From IMG/VR virus record IMGVR_UViG_3300028595_000009, positions 1 to 34,226 of that record: DNA of 34,226 bases. The stretch is one strand, 5' to 3'. The notes under the pieces were generated by a model, which did not search any database, was not told where the DNA came from, and saw only the letters and a program-made list of their open reading frames with translations. Origin of the DNA: a virus. The position numbers and the translations under genes are program-made. Each line of letters opens with the position of its first letter. Position 1 is the stretch's first letter. Positions 1-7,081 of this stretch are shown here, piece by piece.

Positions 1-96
1 CTATTACCGATAGCTTTTTACTTAGTATATGGCATATGGGTGCTAATAGAGATTATAACAACAACTAGGGATTCGTACGGTAGATTATTAACTTAA
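1..96 (+). CDS. TM2-domain membrane protein, C-terminal fragment (repeat of 33908-34195)
   Basis: These 31 codons, read in frame from base 1 to the TAA at 94-96, are the C-terminus of the TM2-domain protein at 33908-34195, split by linearisation of the circle. It is not a separate or broken gene. See the complete copy for function. Confidence 0.93.
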   Translation, partial: LLPIAFYLVYGIWVLIEIITTTRDSYGRLLT

Positions 97-127
97 AAGG
101 GGCTGATATAATGGGAAAAGATTGTTT
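1..127. repeat. Terminal direct repeat, left copy (circular assembly overlap)
   Basis: The first 127 bases are identical to 34100-34226. An exact 127-base overlap at both ends is what a k-mer assembler leaves when it closes a circle, so the window is best read as one complete circular molecule of 34,099 bp. A true packaged terminal repeat is less likely, because the repeat cuts through two genes in register and carries no end-like sequence. Confidence 0.95.
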
Positions 128-416
128 TGTATACGCGGAAAAAGGAAATTACGCAGAATTTACTATTTATAAAAAAGACTTTGTGAAAATAAAACTTATT
201 AAGAACAAAGAAACAAAAGAATTTTTGGAAGCATTGTACCAAAGTTTGAATAGTTGTAAAGACATGGAGCTTGAAATTGAAAACAAGAAAAGATATATGG
301 CAATTATAGCTAACTTTAGAAAAGGAAATATACTGGATGCACAGGCTATTTACTTTGGTAAAACATTATTAAGACAAATTATGATTAAAATAAAAGAGGG
401 AGTTGATAAAAAATGA
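111..416 (+). CDS. Hypothetical phage protein, 101 aa
   Basis: ATG start with the ribosome site AAAGGGG about 8 bases upstream. The product is a mixed-charge, Lys/Glu-rich soluble protein without membrane segments or motifs I recognise. It lies 14 bases after the TM2 gene in the circle, and its stop overlaps the next start in an ATGA, so it is co-transcribed and translationally coupled in the early operon. Function unknown. Confidence 0.75.
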   Translation: MGKDCFVYAEKGNYAEFTIYKKDFVKIKLIKNKETKEFLEALYQSLNSCKDMELEIENKKRYMAIIANFRKGNILDAQAIYFGKTLLRQIMIKIKEGVDKK

Positions 417-547
417 CTTATTTCCCGTACGAATTATTTTGCGAAGCTTACGGAATGTGGTGTGATGATGTCCCAGAGATAATGGAAGGCACAAATGATT
501 GTAATGGAGAATGTGAAGAATGTGACCATAGTTATGAACCAGAATAA
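413..547 (+). CDS. Small Cys-rich acidic protein, 44 aa
   Basis: ATG overlaps the stop of the upstream gene (ATGA). The 44-residue product is acidic and has five cysteines, four in the second half (Cys30, 34 and 37 as CNGECEEC after Cys17), a spacing compatible with a small zinc site. It is the last gene before a strong terminator at 598-633. I recognise no family. Coupling and codon use support expression. Confidence 0.6.
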   Translation: MTYFPYELFCEAYGMWCDDVPEIMEGTNDCNGECEECDHSYEPE

Positions 548-597
548 CCTACAATATTTAGTTGATTAATATAAATTGATATTCTATCAGATTTTAT

Positions 598-633
598 AAA
601 AAAAAATAGCCAACTTAAAAGGCTATTTTTTTT
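598..633 (+). terminator. Rho-independent terminator, end of first early operon
   Basis: AATAGCC and GGCTATT form the stem around an AACTTAAAA loop, preceded by a long A run and followed by eight T. It can work on both strands and closes the operon that started at 32573. Confidence 0.9.
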
Positions 634-843
634 GGAGTAATTTTGTTTTTTGGTCCTTGCACTATGTTTTTTTGAGTTTTTGAACGGTTTTGAACCAATA
701 AAATTATATCACACTAACAAAGCACTAACAAAGTTTTTTAATTCGACAAAATGTAAACGTATTGTGCATATTACTTTTAAAATTATATTGACTATGGAAC
801 ATGGATGTTATACAATTGTGTCATGAAGTGAGGGGGTGATAAT
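634..843 (+). promoter_or_regulatory. Intergenic control region with promoter and tandem 11-bp repeat
   Basis: This gene-free stretch has a sigmaA-type promoter, TTGACT at 788-793 and TACAAT at 811-816 with 17-bp spacing, about 28 bp before the start at 844. Upstream at 712-733 lie two adjacent perfect copies of CACTAACAAAG, a plausible binding site for a regulator. It drives the replication operon. No ORF with a ribosome site is visible here. Confidence 0.7.
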
Positions 844-1008
844 ATGAATTATAGTGCTTTAAAGATTGACAAGAGAGTTCATAATGAAATAAGGGAAATA
901 TCGAAAAATCAAGGTATTTGGATATCTAAAATTGTTGAAATGATGGTTGAAGATTACAAGAAAAAAATACAAGATGAACATGATAAAAATATAAACAAAA
1001 AGGGGTAA
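844..1008 (+). CDS. Small ribbon-helix-helix-like protein, 54 aa
   Basis: ATG preceded by GAGGGGGTG at good spacing. The sequence begins with a short strand-like stretch (YSALKIDKRVHNEI) followed by two predicted helices and a Lys-rich tail, the pattern of Arc/CopG-type ribbon-helix-helix proteins. As the first gene behind the promoter at 788-816 it could regulate the replication operon. Family assignment rests on pattern only. Confidence 0.6.
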   Translation: MNYSALKIDKRVHNEIREISKNQGIWISKIVEMMVEDYKKKIQDEHDKNINKKG

Positions 1009-1012
1009 TTAT

Positions 1013-1876
1013 ATGGCAGATAGAAGAATGTTTTCAAAAGCAATAACTAATTCAGCTAAATTTTTAAAAATGCCACTTGAAACACAAGCTTTATACTTTC
1101 ATTTAGCACAAAATGCAGATGATGACGGAGTAGCAGAAGGTTTTAGTACGATGAGATTAATTGGAGCAAATGAGGATAGTTTAAGAATTTTAAGTGCAAA
1201 AGGATATATAAAAATATTAAACGAGGACCTAGTTATTTTTATAATTGATTGGCTAGAACATAATAAGATAAGAGCAGATAGGAAAAAGAATAGTGTTTAT
1301 AAAGAGTTATTGTTAGAAAGCGTTCCAGATGTAAAGCTAATAGCCCCAAAGGAAAGGAGCGATTTAAAAAAAAATAATTGCAACAAAAGGACAACCAGTG
1401 GACGTCCAGTGGACAACAAAAGGACAACCAATTGGCAACCAATGGACGGCATAGGTAAGGATAGGTTAGGTAAGGATAGGTTAGGTAAGGATAGGTTAGG
1501 TGAGGACAGACAAAAAGAAAAAAGCGTAGTCGGTCAGTCGGTCAATATAGATGAATCAATAAATTTTTATAATAAAAATATAGGAATGATAACTAACTAT
1601 GTAGCCGATGAAATAGAATCATTTATCCAAGACGGAATAGAAGAAGCATTAGTAATAAAAGCAATGAAGAAAGCTTTAGACGCAGGGAAAGGGAACTGGG
1701 GCTACACTAAAGGTATATTAAACAATTGCTACAAAGAAAATATAAAAACAGTTGAAGAGTTTGATGCTAAGGAGATGCAAAAAAATAACAATAAAGTCAA
1801 ACAAACTGTAAGCACAGAAACAAAAAAAGAATATACTGTTGAAGATTTTGAAGAATTTTTTTATAAAAATAAATAA
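1013..1876 (+). CDS. DnaD-domain replisome organiser / replication initiator, 287 aa
   Basis: Residues 1-110 match the N-terminal winged-helix region of phage replisome organisers (MADRRMFSKAI at the start, then FLKMPLETQALYFHL). Residues 120-170 are a low-complexity linker with the repeat KDRLG. Residues 183-245 carry a DnaD (DnaB_2-type) domain ending in NWGYTKGILNNC, typical of the family. Such proteins bind the phage origin and recruit the host helicase through a loader, and the origin often lies inside the gene. Repeated DNA at 1381-1507 fits that. ATG start with AAGGGG upstream. Confidence 0.88.
   Translation: MADRRMFSKAITNSAKFLKMPLETQALYFHLAQNADDDGVAEGFSTMRLIGANEDSLRILSAKGYIKILNEDLVIFIIDWLEHNKIRADRKKNSVYKELLLESVPDVKLIAPKERSDLKKNNCNKRTTSGRPVDNKRTTNWQPMDGIGKDRLGKDRLGKDRLGEDRQKEKSVVGQSVNIDESINFYNKNIGMITNYVADEIESFIQDGIEEALVIKAMKKALDAGKGNWGYTKGILNNCYKENIKTVEEFDAKEMQKNNNKVKQTVSTETKKEYTVEDFEEFFYKNK
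1381..1507 (+). repeat. Iteron-like repeat cluster inside the initiator gene (putative origin)
   Basis: A perfect 17-bp direct repeat starts at 1381 and 1414 (CAACAAAAGGACAACCA). Two CCAGTGGAC copies lie between. From 1453 come three perfect tandem 15-bp units, AGGTAAGGATAGGTT, at 1453-1467, 1468-1482 and 1483-1497, then a degenerate fourth. Iterons in the linker of a replisome organiser gene are the known arrangement for several phage origins. Origin activity here is inference. Confidence 0.65.
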
Positions 1877-1893
1877 AATAGGGGTGTTTAAAC

Positions 1894-2451
1894 ATGGAAA
1901 AACAACAAGCAGATAAATTATTAAAATTTTTAATCGAAGCATACAATGCACATAATCAAATGAACGATATCAGAAGAGGAATATATTTAAACTTTTTATC
2001 AAAAGCAAAGCACAATCAAATGATAGATGCAGTAAACAAACTAAAAGACAATGAAACATTTTTCCCTCAAATAGCAGTATTGAATAAATATTACAAGCAA
2101 CAATACGCATTAATCAACAGGAGAGAAGAAAGAAAAGAAGATGAATCATTAAAATGTGTATGGTGCAATGGTAAAGGCTATATTTTAGAAAGAGACGAAG
2201 AGGAAAGGGAGACTATTTATCATTGCACAGAGTGTTCCAAGGGCGATAAATGGAAGTACAAAGGATGGGAGAAAGAAGAGAAAAGATATAAAAGTGATTA
2301 TTACACAAGGGGCATAAATGAAATATACGATGTAAAAAATCATAATAAATTTATTCTTGAAAGACAAAGTCAAGATGCAAAAGTAGATAGGAGTAAGATA
2401 CAAAAACAAATTGAAGAATTGAAGAAAAAGAAAAATGATGGATTAAAATAA
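1894..2451 (+). CDS. Probable helicase loader (G39P-like N-terminus) with zinc motif, 185 aa
   Basis: Residues 1-70 are helical, ending in DNETFFPQIAVLNKYY, which resembles the N-terminal domain of the G39P family of helicase loaders and inhibitors. Residues 88-115 carry CVWCNGKGY and a later CTEC, a DnaJ-like CxxCxGxG zinc motif. The tail is highly charged. It follows the DnaD-type initiator in the same operon, the usual place of a loader. No phage helicase is visible, so it would load the host enzyme. Assignment is moderate because overall similarity is weak. Confidence 0.6.
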   Translation: MEKQQADKLLKFLIEAYNAHNQMNDIRRGIYLNFLSKAKHNQMIDAVNKLKDNETFFPQIAVLNKYYKQQYALINRREERKEDESLKCVWCNGKGYILERDEEERETIYHCTECSKGDKWKYKGWEKEEKRYKSDYYTRGINEIYDVKNHNKFILERQSQDAKVDRSKIQKQIEELKKKKNDGLK

Positions 2452-2508
2452 AAAAATAAATATTATATAGTTTGGAATTTAAAAGATAAATAAAAGGAGA
2501 TGGTTGAA

Positions 2509-2673
2509 ATGGTAGAAATAAAAACAGGTGATTTTGTAGTATTTTACATGAAAGATGGTGTGTTATACCCAGTGGCATTGGATGAATCAAGACACAAAAT
2601 GATTCAACTTACAATTCCAGAAATTGTTAAAGATGATGATGGGGTTGTAAAGGTTATAGAGTTTGGATTTTAA
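2509..2673 (+). CDS. Hypothetical small protein, 54 aa
   Basis: ATG with AAAAGGAGATGG upstream. A short, mostly beta-looking protein without cysteines or membrane segments. It sits between the loader and a Lar-like protein in the early operon. The strong ribosome site and clean spacing support it. No family recognised. Confidence 0.65.
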   Translation: MVEIKTGDFVVFYMKDGVLYPVALDESRHKMIQLTIPEIVKDDDGVVKVIEFGF

Positions 2674-2691
2674 ATAAAAGGAGATGATTAA

Positions 2692-2985
2692 ATGAAAAAT
2701 GTAACAGTAGAATACGTTAAATGTTGTCCATTTTGTGGGGATAAACCAAAGATTATGATTAAAAAATCAATCGAAAGCAGTGAAACACTTTACAAAGAAA
2801 ATGTTAAACCAAATATGTTATTTGCTAGTATACATTGCTTTTGTGGAAATTTTATTGCAAGTGCTAATTTAAAAGCAAAAGGTGAAAATAAACAAGAACT
2901 GTTAGAAAAATTGATAGATCGTTGGAACAATAGATTTTGCAATGTGTATGAGTTTGAAGATATCAAAATGGAAGATAGGAGCTGA
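2692..2985 (+). CDS. Lar-like zinc protein (restriction alleviation family), 97 aa
   Basis: The family signature is visible: CCPFCGDKP at residues 11-19, a second cysteine pair HCFCG at 48-52, and DRWNNR at 76-81. Lar/RalR-type proteins have CPFCG, then CxxCG, then a closing WNxR. Family members moderate host restriction, and many phage relatives are uncharacterised, so the role is inferred from family only. The second Cys pair is CxC rather than CxxC. Start ATG with AAAGGAG. Confidence 0.7.
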   Translation: MKNVTVEYVKCCPFCGDKPKIMIKKSIESSETLYKENVKPNMLFASIHCFCGNFIASANLKAKGENKQELLEKLIDRWNNRFCNVYEFEDIKMEDRS

Positions 2986-2989
2986 TTAA

Positions 2990-3304
2990 ATGGCAAAAGT
3001 AACAGTAGAATTATACAAATTTTTGAAAGGAAGAGAATGTGGGATACAGTTTGTAAATAATGGCGAACATTTGGATGCTTGGGTAGAGATACATCTAGAG
3101 GAACTATCAGAATTTATAAGAGTATCAGAAACATTTTTCAACGAAGCAAATAGTGATTTTTCTCTAATCAGTGGAGTTTTGATATTTACTGATTTAGCAG
3201 GATTGATACAATATCATGGAGATAACATTGAGGATTATAGAGAGTGCTTTGACAACGATGAGTTATTTGATAGTGCTGAATTTAAAAAGTGGAGGGATGA
3301 ATAA
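2990..3304 (+). CDS. Hypothetical acidic phage protein, 104 aa
   Basis: ATG with GGAGCTGATTAA upstream, four bases after the previous gene. The product is acidic, with the segment HLEELSEFIRVSETFF likely helical and a hydrophobic core SGVLIFTDLAGLI. No motif identifies it. Its stop overlaps the next start (ATAATGA), indicating translational coupling. Confidence 0.72.
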   Translation: MAKVTVELYKFLKGRECGIQFVNNGEHLDAWVEIHLEELSEFIRVSETFFNEANSDFSLISGVLIFTDLAGLIQYHGDNIEDYRECFDNDELFDSAEFKKWRDE

Positions 3305-3480
3305 TGACTGAAACGTTGAAATATTTAAAACAGATAAAAGAATCTTATGAGAGAGAAGTAAAGGATTATAATAAACAAATTTTGCAATTAGAAAAAGAAG
3401 TTGAAGTTAAAAGTGAATTTATTTGTGTTTTAGAGAATGCTATACTATTCCAAGAATATGAAGCAAAGGAGGATAAATAA
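3304..3480 (+). CDS. Small coiled-coil protein, 58 aa
   Basis: ATG overlaps the previous stop, and its own TAA overlaps the next ATG. The heptad-like run of residues 5-40 (LKYLKQIKESYEREV, then KQILQLEKEVEV) predicts a coiled coil. Double coupling to its neighbours makes it a real gene. Function unknown. Confidence 0.68.
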   Translation: MTETLKYLKQIKESYEREVKDYNKQILQLEKEVEVKSEFICVLENAILFQEYEAKEDK

Positions 3481-3884
3481 TGATATATCAAGACAGGTGG
3501 ACATATAGTTATACCGGTGAAGATTATGATAGTTATGAATATTTTGACACAAAGGAAGAAGCTATTGAGTATGTAAAAGAGGAAATTACAGTAGGACGTT
3601 CTAATTTATCCTTTCCTGTTTTTGTATGGATAGGGCAAATTGATTATGAATTTAAACCGGAGATAGATATAGAAATGATAATAGAAGACATAAGTCTTAT
3701 GGCATATAATCATAGTCCAGATAGGGGAGATAATTATTTAGAGGATGTCAAAGAAGAACACCAGCAGGAGCTCCAGGAAGAATTACAAAAAGCCCTGGAT
3801 AAATGGATAGAGAAACACAATTACCACCCTAATTTTTTTACAATTAAGAATAGTTTTTATTACGAAGTTGAGGGGGTTGAATAA
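3480..3884 (+). CDS. Hypothetical acidic phage protein, 134 aa
   Basis: Starts on the stop of the previous gene, with AAAGGAGGATAA as ribosome site. Tyr/Asp/Glu-rich, with an N-terminal TYSYTGEDYDSYEYFDTKEE stretch and a helical Glu/Gln-rich segment around residues 95-115. No catalytic motif seen. Its terminal TAA overlaps the following tiny ORF. Confidence 0.75.
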   Translation: MIYQDRWTYSYTGEDYDSYEYFDTKEEAIEYVKEEITVGRSNLSFPVFVWIGQIDYEFKPEIDIEMIIEDISLMAYNHSPDRGDNYLEDVKEEHQQELQEELQKALDKWIEKHNYHPNFFTIKNSFYYEVEGVE

Positions 3885-3955
3885 TGGAATATATAGCAGG
3901 AATTTTATCGGGAATCGGAATCGGTGCTATAATAGTAACTTTATTAATATCATAG
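3884..3955 (+). CDS. Possible single-membrane-segment peptide, 23 aa
   Basis: ATG overlaps the previous stop, with GAGGGGG upstream. The whole 23-residue product is one hydrophobic helix with glycine spacing (GILSGIGIGAII), like small phage membrane peptides. It could be real, given the ribosome site and coupling, but so short an ORF may also be chance. Confidence 0.45.
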   Translation: MEYIAGILSGIGIGAIIVTLLIS

Positions 3956-4025
3956 GAATCAACAGGAGCGTTTTAAAGCAAGTTTTTTAACAAAGTAATA
4001 TAAATTTACCTTTGGAGGGATAAAA

Positions 4026-4346
4026 ATGAGTAGAGGACGCACAGGAGTGAAAAATTGTCACCAAGAAATGGGTAATGTGAAAGTGGTACAGATGATAAAT
4101 AATTGCATACAAAGTAAAGAGTATTGGATGCAATTTTTTAAAAATCTAAAAGAAGGCACTGGATTTAAATTTTACTACAAGGAAAGTTGCAGCAACAGAT
4201 ACGTAAAGAGAGAGGGGGAAATTGTTACTAAAACGAGCAGAGGTATAGTAATAAAAACCCTCTCCGATTACAAAGAATATTATAGCATATACGATTTTAT
4301 AAGTGGGGATATAAAGCCAGAGGAGTACAATTATAGCATATTATAA
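4026..4346 (+). CDS. Hypothetical basic phage protein, 106 aa
   Basis: ATG with TTTGGAGGGATAAAA upstream. The product is basic, with several Cys (CHQ, NNC, ESCSN) and aromatic residues, and no family I recognise. Bases 4063-4080 share the exact 18-mer AAGAAATGGGTAATGTGA with 4508-4525 in the next gene, in both cases encoding EMGNV. A strong terminator directly follows and ends this operon. Confidence 0.7.
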   Translation: MSRGRTGVKNCHQEMGNVKVVQMINNCIQSKEYWMQFFKNLKEGTGFKFYYKESCSNRYVKREGEIVTKTSRGIVIKTLSDYKEYYSIYDFISGDIKPEEYNYSIL

Positions 4347-4352
4347 AGTTAT

Positions 4353-4379
4353 AAACGGACACCAGATGTCCGTTTTTTT
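4353..4379 (+). terminator. Rho-independent terminator (repeated type, copy 1)
   Basis: Perfect 9-bp stem AAACGGACA / TGTCCGTTT with loop CCAGA and a T run. The identical stem with another loop recurs at 4750-4776, so the two terminators are duplicates flanking the gene at 4483-4731. Confidence 0.92.
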
Positions 4380-4409
4380 ATGCAAAATAAATTATTTCTT
4401 AAAAATGTA

Positions 4410-4438
4410 TTGACTTGTATAAAACAATGATATATAAT
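4410..4438 (+). promoter_or_regulatory. SigmaA-type promoter of the TTGACTTGTATA family (copy 1)
   Basis: TTGACT at 4410-4415, 17-bp spacer, TATAAT at 4433-4438. The -35 region reads TTGACTTGTATA, identical over 12 bases to the promoters at 4809 (+) and 30730 (-). It drives the single gene at 4483-4731. Confidence 0.88.
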
Positions 4439-4482
4439 TAAAAATGTCGAAAGGCACAAAATAAATAATAGGAGTGATTTAA

Positions 4483-4731
4483 ATGATTAAAACAATTGAA
4501 ATCAACAAAGAAATGGGTAATGTGACACCAATTGATGTATTAGCAAGTTTAGGATATAAACACCAAGGGGTAATCGATTTTTACTGGAATAAGAATGGAT
4601 ATAGTTTTAAAGTTACAAAAAGTATGCATGATAAACACTATTTTTACAAAGATAATAAATTTTATATGTTTGTTGAATGGACATATTTCAACGGATTTAT
4701 TGAAGAAGTTAAAGTTAAAGAAGTAAAATAA
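4483..4731 (+). CDS. Hypothetical protein in a self-contained promoter-terminator cassette, 82 aa
   Basis: ATG with AATAGGAGTG upstream. The product is aromatic-rich (FYWNKNGYSF, HYFYKDNKFYMF) and looks like a small beta-rich domain, but I recognise no family. It has its own promoter (4410-4438) and terminator (4750-4776), the arrangement of a moron, an accessory gene expressed independently of the phage programme. Function could be host-directed, but nothing in the protein says so. Confidence 0.78.
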   Translation: MIKTIEINKEMGNVTPIDVLASLGYKHQGVIDFYWNKNGYSFKVTKSMHDKHYFYKDNKFYMFVEWTYFNGFIEEVKVKEVK

Positions 4732-4749
4732 TAAAATAGTAAAAATCAT

Positions 4750-4776
4750 AAACGGACATGATGTGTCCGTTTTTTT
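4750..4776 (+). terminator. Rho-independent terminator (repeated type, copy 2)
   Basis: Same 9-bp stem AAACGGACA / TGTCCGTTT as at 4353, here with loop TGATG, followed by a run of T. It ends the single-gene cassette. Confidence 0.92.
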
Positions 4777-4808
4777 ATTTAAAAATCATATTTATTTTAA
4801 AAACAATA

Positions 4809-4837
4809 TTGACTTGTATACGATTAAATAGTATAAT
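4809..4837 (+). promoter_or_regulatory. SigmaA-type promoter of the TTGACTTGTATA family (copy 2)
   Basis: TTGACT at 4809-4814, 17-bp spacer, TATAAT at 4832-4837, followed by ATTACTTGTAACAAA. ACTTGTA thus occurs at -35 and again just after -10, 29 bp apart, exactly as in the minus-strand promoter at 30702-30730. The shared sites suggest a common regulator. It drives the recombination operon from 4872. Confidence 0.9.
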
Positions 4838-4871
4838 ATTACTTGTAACAAATAAATAACGAGGTGATTCA

Positions 4872-5024
4872 ATGAATGAAGATATTTTAGACGCTTACAT
4901 GAGAGATATTGACGAATGGGAACAATTAGAAGCTGAAAGAGAAAATAAAAGAGCATTAAATGAGTTTATTGGGTATTCTGGACCTTATACTATGCTAGAT
5001 ACTAGAGATTGGGGGATAAGATAA
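4872..5024 (+). CDS. Small acidic protein upstream of the Rad52-like gene, 50 aa
   Basis: ATG with the strong ribosome site CGAGGTGATT. The product is acidic and helical in the first half (ILDAYMRDIDEWEQLEAERE). Its TAA overlaps the ATG of the annealing protein by one base, so translation is coupled. First gene of the recombination operon. No family recognised. Confidence 0.72.
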   Translation: MNEDILDAYMRDIDEWEQLEAERENKRALNEFIGYSGPYTMLDTRDWGIR

Positions 5025-5851
5025 TGGGTCAAAAGGAAATTATGGAGCGGTTACAAGCTCCTTTTAAGCTAGACGAAATAGAATTTAGAGTAGGGAGCAC
5101 CAACAAGGAAAAAACTAAGGGGTTAGCTCTTGCATACGTAACAAATAGAGCGATACAAAACAGATTAGACGAGGTTTTTGGGTGCTTTGGGTGGAAGAAT
5201 GAATACAAGGAATGGAAAGGTAATTCTCAATTGTGTGGAATAAGCATATGGCTAGAGGATAGAAAGGAATGGGTAACGAAATGGGACGGTGCAGATGATA
5301 GCAACATGGACGCGGTGAAAGGTGGACTATCTGATAGCATGAAGCGATGTGCTTATCAATGGGGAATAGGTAGATATTTATATCAGTTACCACAGGTTTG
5401 GTGTGATATTAGCGCGTTTGGAAAATCTTATAAACTAAATAAAAAACCAACATTGCCAAGGTGGGCCCTTCCAATTGAAATGTTAGAAAAAGACATAAAG
5501 GAACTATTTGCAAAAGCGAACGAATACAACTACACCGAAAAAGATATACATGAAATCATAGAAAAACAATACAGCATTGAATCGGTAAAATCACTTACAA
5601 TAGAGCAAAAAAATGAATTAATGCAAAATATGAAATACTACCCAAAAACAGATGAGGAATTGAAAAAATTGAAACTTGAAGCAGTAGAATTATTAAAGTA
5701 TGTTTTTGAAGTTGAAGAAGAAATAAAAAAAGGCATAAAAATGTTAACTGAAAAAGATAGTTTGAAAGATTTGACAAAATCAGCTACAAAAGTATTATTG
5801 CAAAAGCTTAAAAAGATGAAGAAAGATAAAACAAAAACGTTCGGTGAATAG
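5024..5851 (+). CDS. Rad52/Rad22-family single-strand annealing protein, 275 aa
   Basis: Residues 10-130 match the Rad52/Rad22 fold of phage annealing proteins: an early LQAPF, the block AYVTNRAIQNRLDEVFG, CFGWKNEYKEW, and DAVKGGLSDSMKRCAYQWGI with GRYLYQLPQVW. These proteins bind ssDNA and anneal complementary strands in phage recombination. Residues 150-275 are helical and charged. I chose ATG 5024 over TTG 5009 because it overlaps the upstream stop and has GGGGGATAAG at proper distance. Gam-like and RusA-like genes nearby complete a recombination module. Confidence 0.87.
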   Translation: MGQKEIMERLQAPFKLDEIEFRVGSTNKEKTKGLALAYVTNRAIQNRLDEVFGCFGWKNEYKEWKGNSQLCGISIWLEDRKEWVTKWDGADDSNMDAVKGGLSDSMKRCAYQWGIGRYLYQLPQVWCDISAFGKSYKLNKKPTLPRWALPIEMLEKDIKELFAKANEYNYTEKDIHEIIEKQYSIESVKSLTIEQKNELMQNMKYYPKTDEELKKLKLEAVELLKYVFEVEEEIKKGIKMLTEKDSLKDLTKSATKVLLQKLKKMKKDKTKTFGE

Positions 5852-6200
5852 AATTGAAGAATATGAATCTGAAATAAGTGTTGCAGAAAGTGAATTGAAA
5901 AATGTATTAAAAGATTATATGTCACAAATTGAAACTAAAGAAACAAAAACACAGTTTAGTTACAAGCTACCATCTGCACAATTAATTTATAAAAAACCAT
6001 CACTTGATATTGTGAAGTGTGAAGAAACATTATTAAAAAATATAGATGAAAAATACATTAAAACTACTAAAAAAGTTGATTGGGCAAACTTTAAAAAAAC
6101 TATTAGCGTCATAGGCGAAAACGCAGTAGATGAAGATGGTGTTGTAATAGAAGGATTATCTGTAGTAGAAAAAGAAGGCGAATTTAAAATTAAATTTTAA
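5844..6200 (+). CDS. Gam-like host-nuclease inhibitor family protein (short form), 118 aa
   Basis: The C-terminal part has the pattern of Firmicute phage Gam-like proteins: FSYKLPSAQLIYKKPSLDI, then EKYIKTTKKVDWANFKK, then DEDGVVIEGLSVVEKEGEF. Gam proteins bind DNA ends and block exonucleases. The usual N-terminal coiled coil is shorter here (residues 1-35). Start is probably GTG 5844, overlapping the annealing gene by eight bases. TTG 5853 is an alternative. No good ribosome site is visible, so translation may depend on coupling. Confidence 0.68.
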   Translation: MNRIEEYESEISVAESELKNVLKDYMSQIETKETKTQFSYKLPSAQLIYKKPSLDIVKCEETLLKNIDEKYIKTTKKVDWANFKKTISVIGENAVDEDGVVIEGLSVVEKEGEFKIKF

Positions 6201-6227
6201 AATAAAAAACTAAGGAGATTGATCATT

Positions 6228-6776
6228 ATGAAAAAAGAATTTATGGAGATTGCTAGAAGAGAAATTAGAAGACAAGGGATTGATGAATTATTAAATTTTT
6301 TGGAGAATAGAACAGATTTTTTTGTATCACCTGCAAGCACTATGTATCATGGAGCAGAAAAAGAAGGGTTAGTAAAACACAGTTTAAAAGTTAGAGAGTG
6401 TTTAAACTCTTATTGCGATGTTGTTGAAGCAACAACAGAAAGTATAACAATATCAGCATTATTCCACGATTTATGTAAGGTTAACAGCTACATTACAGAC
6501 ACAAGAAATGTAAAAATAAACGGAGTATGGGAAAAGGTATCTTATTATAAATTTGACCCAGAGCGAATATGCTATGGACATGGAGAAGAATCAGTTTTAA
6601 TAATAGAACGATATATGAAACTAACAAAAGCTGAAAGATTCGCTATAAGATATCATATGGGAGCATACGTTGACGGAGATATAAAAAATTTAACAAACGT
6701 ATATAAAAATTATAAACTAGCATTTTATTTGCACGTAGCAGACATGGAGAGCTCACTTTACGAAGAAAGGAGATGA
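6228..6776 (+). CDS. HD-domain hydrolase, 182 aa
   Basis: HD-superfamily metal ligands are visible: H51 in GLVKHSLKV, the H80-D81 doublet in SALFHDLCKVN, H118 in GHGEES, H143 in RYHMG and D172 in LHVADMES. HD proteins are metal-dependent phosphohydrolases, often acting on nucleotides. Phage relatives beside recombination genes are common but not assigned a substrate. Start is ATG 6228 with TAAGGAG ten bases upstream, not the TTG nine bases earlier. Confidence 0.82.
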   Translation: MKKEFMEIARREIRRQGIDELLNFLENRTDFFVSPASTMYHGAEKEGLVKHSLKVRECLNSYCDVVEATTESITISALFHDLCKVNSYITDTRNVKINGVWEKVSYYKFDPERICYGHGEESVLIIERYMKLTKAERFAIRYHMGAYVDGDIKNLTNVYKNYKLAFYLHVADMESSLYEERR

Positions 6777-7081
6777 TGAAATTGACATATAAAATAAAAG
6801 ATAAAGAAAGATACAACGAGATACAACGAAAATCATATCACAAAAATAGAGATAAACGCTTACTAAAACGGAAAGAAAGGAACGATAAGAGAAGAGATGA
6901 TATAAGGGAGTACGATAAAAAATATAACAAGGAAAAGAATCAGATTAGCTTACCAATTAGATGTAACAGAGATATAGCACAGAAATTTAGAGATTTGGCA
7001 AAGCTTTACAATAAGTCACAAGGAGAGTTTTTAGAAATACTACTTGAAATAAATTTTAAAACAAAAAACCCCTTTAATTAG
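6773..7081 (+). CDS. Basic protein with C-terminal ribbon-helix-helix-like domain, 102 aa
   Basis: ATG overlaps the HD gene stop, preceded by GAAAGGAG. A second ATG at 6776 is equally possible. Residues 1-58 are extremely Lys/Arg-rich. Residues 60-95 (ISLPIRCNRDIAQKF, then KSQGEFLEILLEI) have the strand-helix-helix pattern of RHH DNA-binding proteins and resemble the 51-residue protein at 7488. The stop lies inside a terminator. A DNA-binding role is inferred. Confidence 0.7.
   Translation: MMKLTYKIKDKERYNEIQRKSYHKNRDKRLLKRKERNDKRRDDIREYDKKYNKEKNQISLPIRCNRDIAQKFRDLAKLYNKSQGEFLEILLEINFKTKNPFN

Noticed and set aside
5009-5023. TTG 5009 start of the Rad52-like gene
   Set aside because: ATG 5024 overlaps the upstream stop and has GGGGGATAAG at correct distance.
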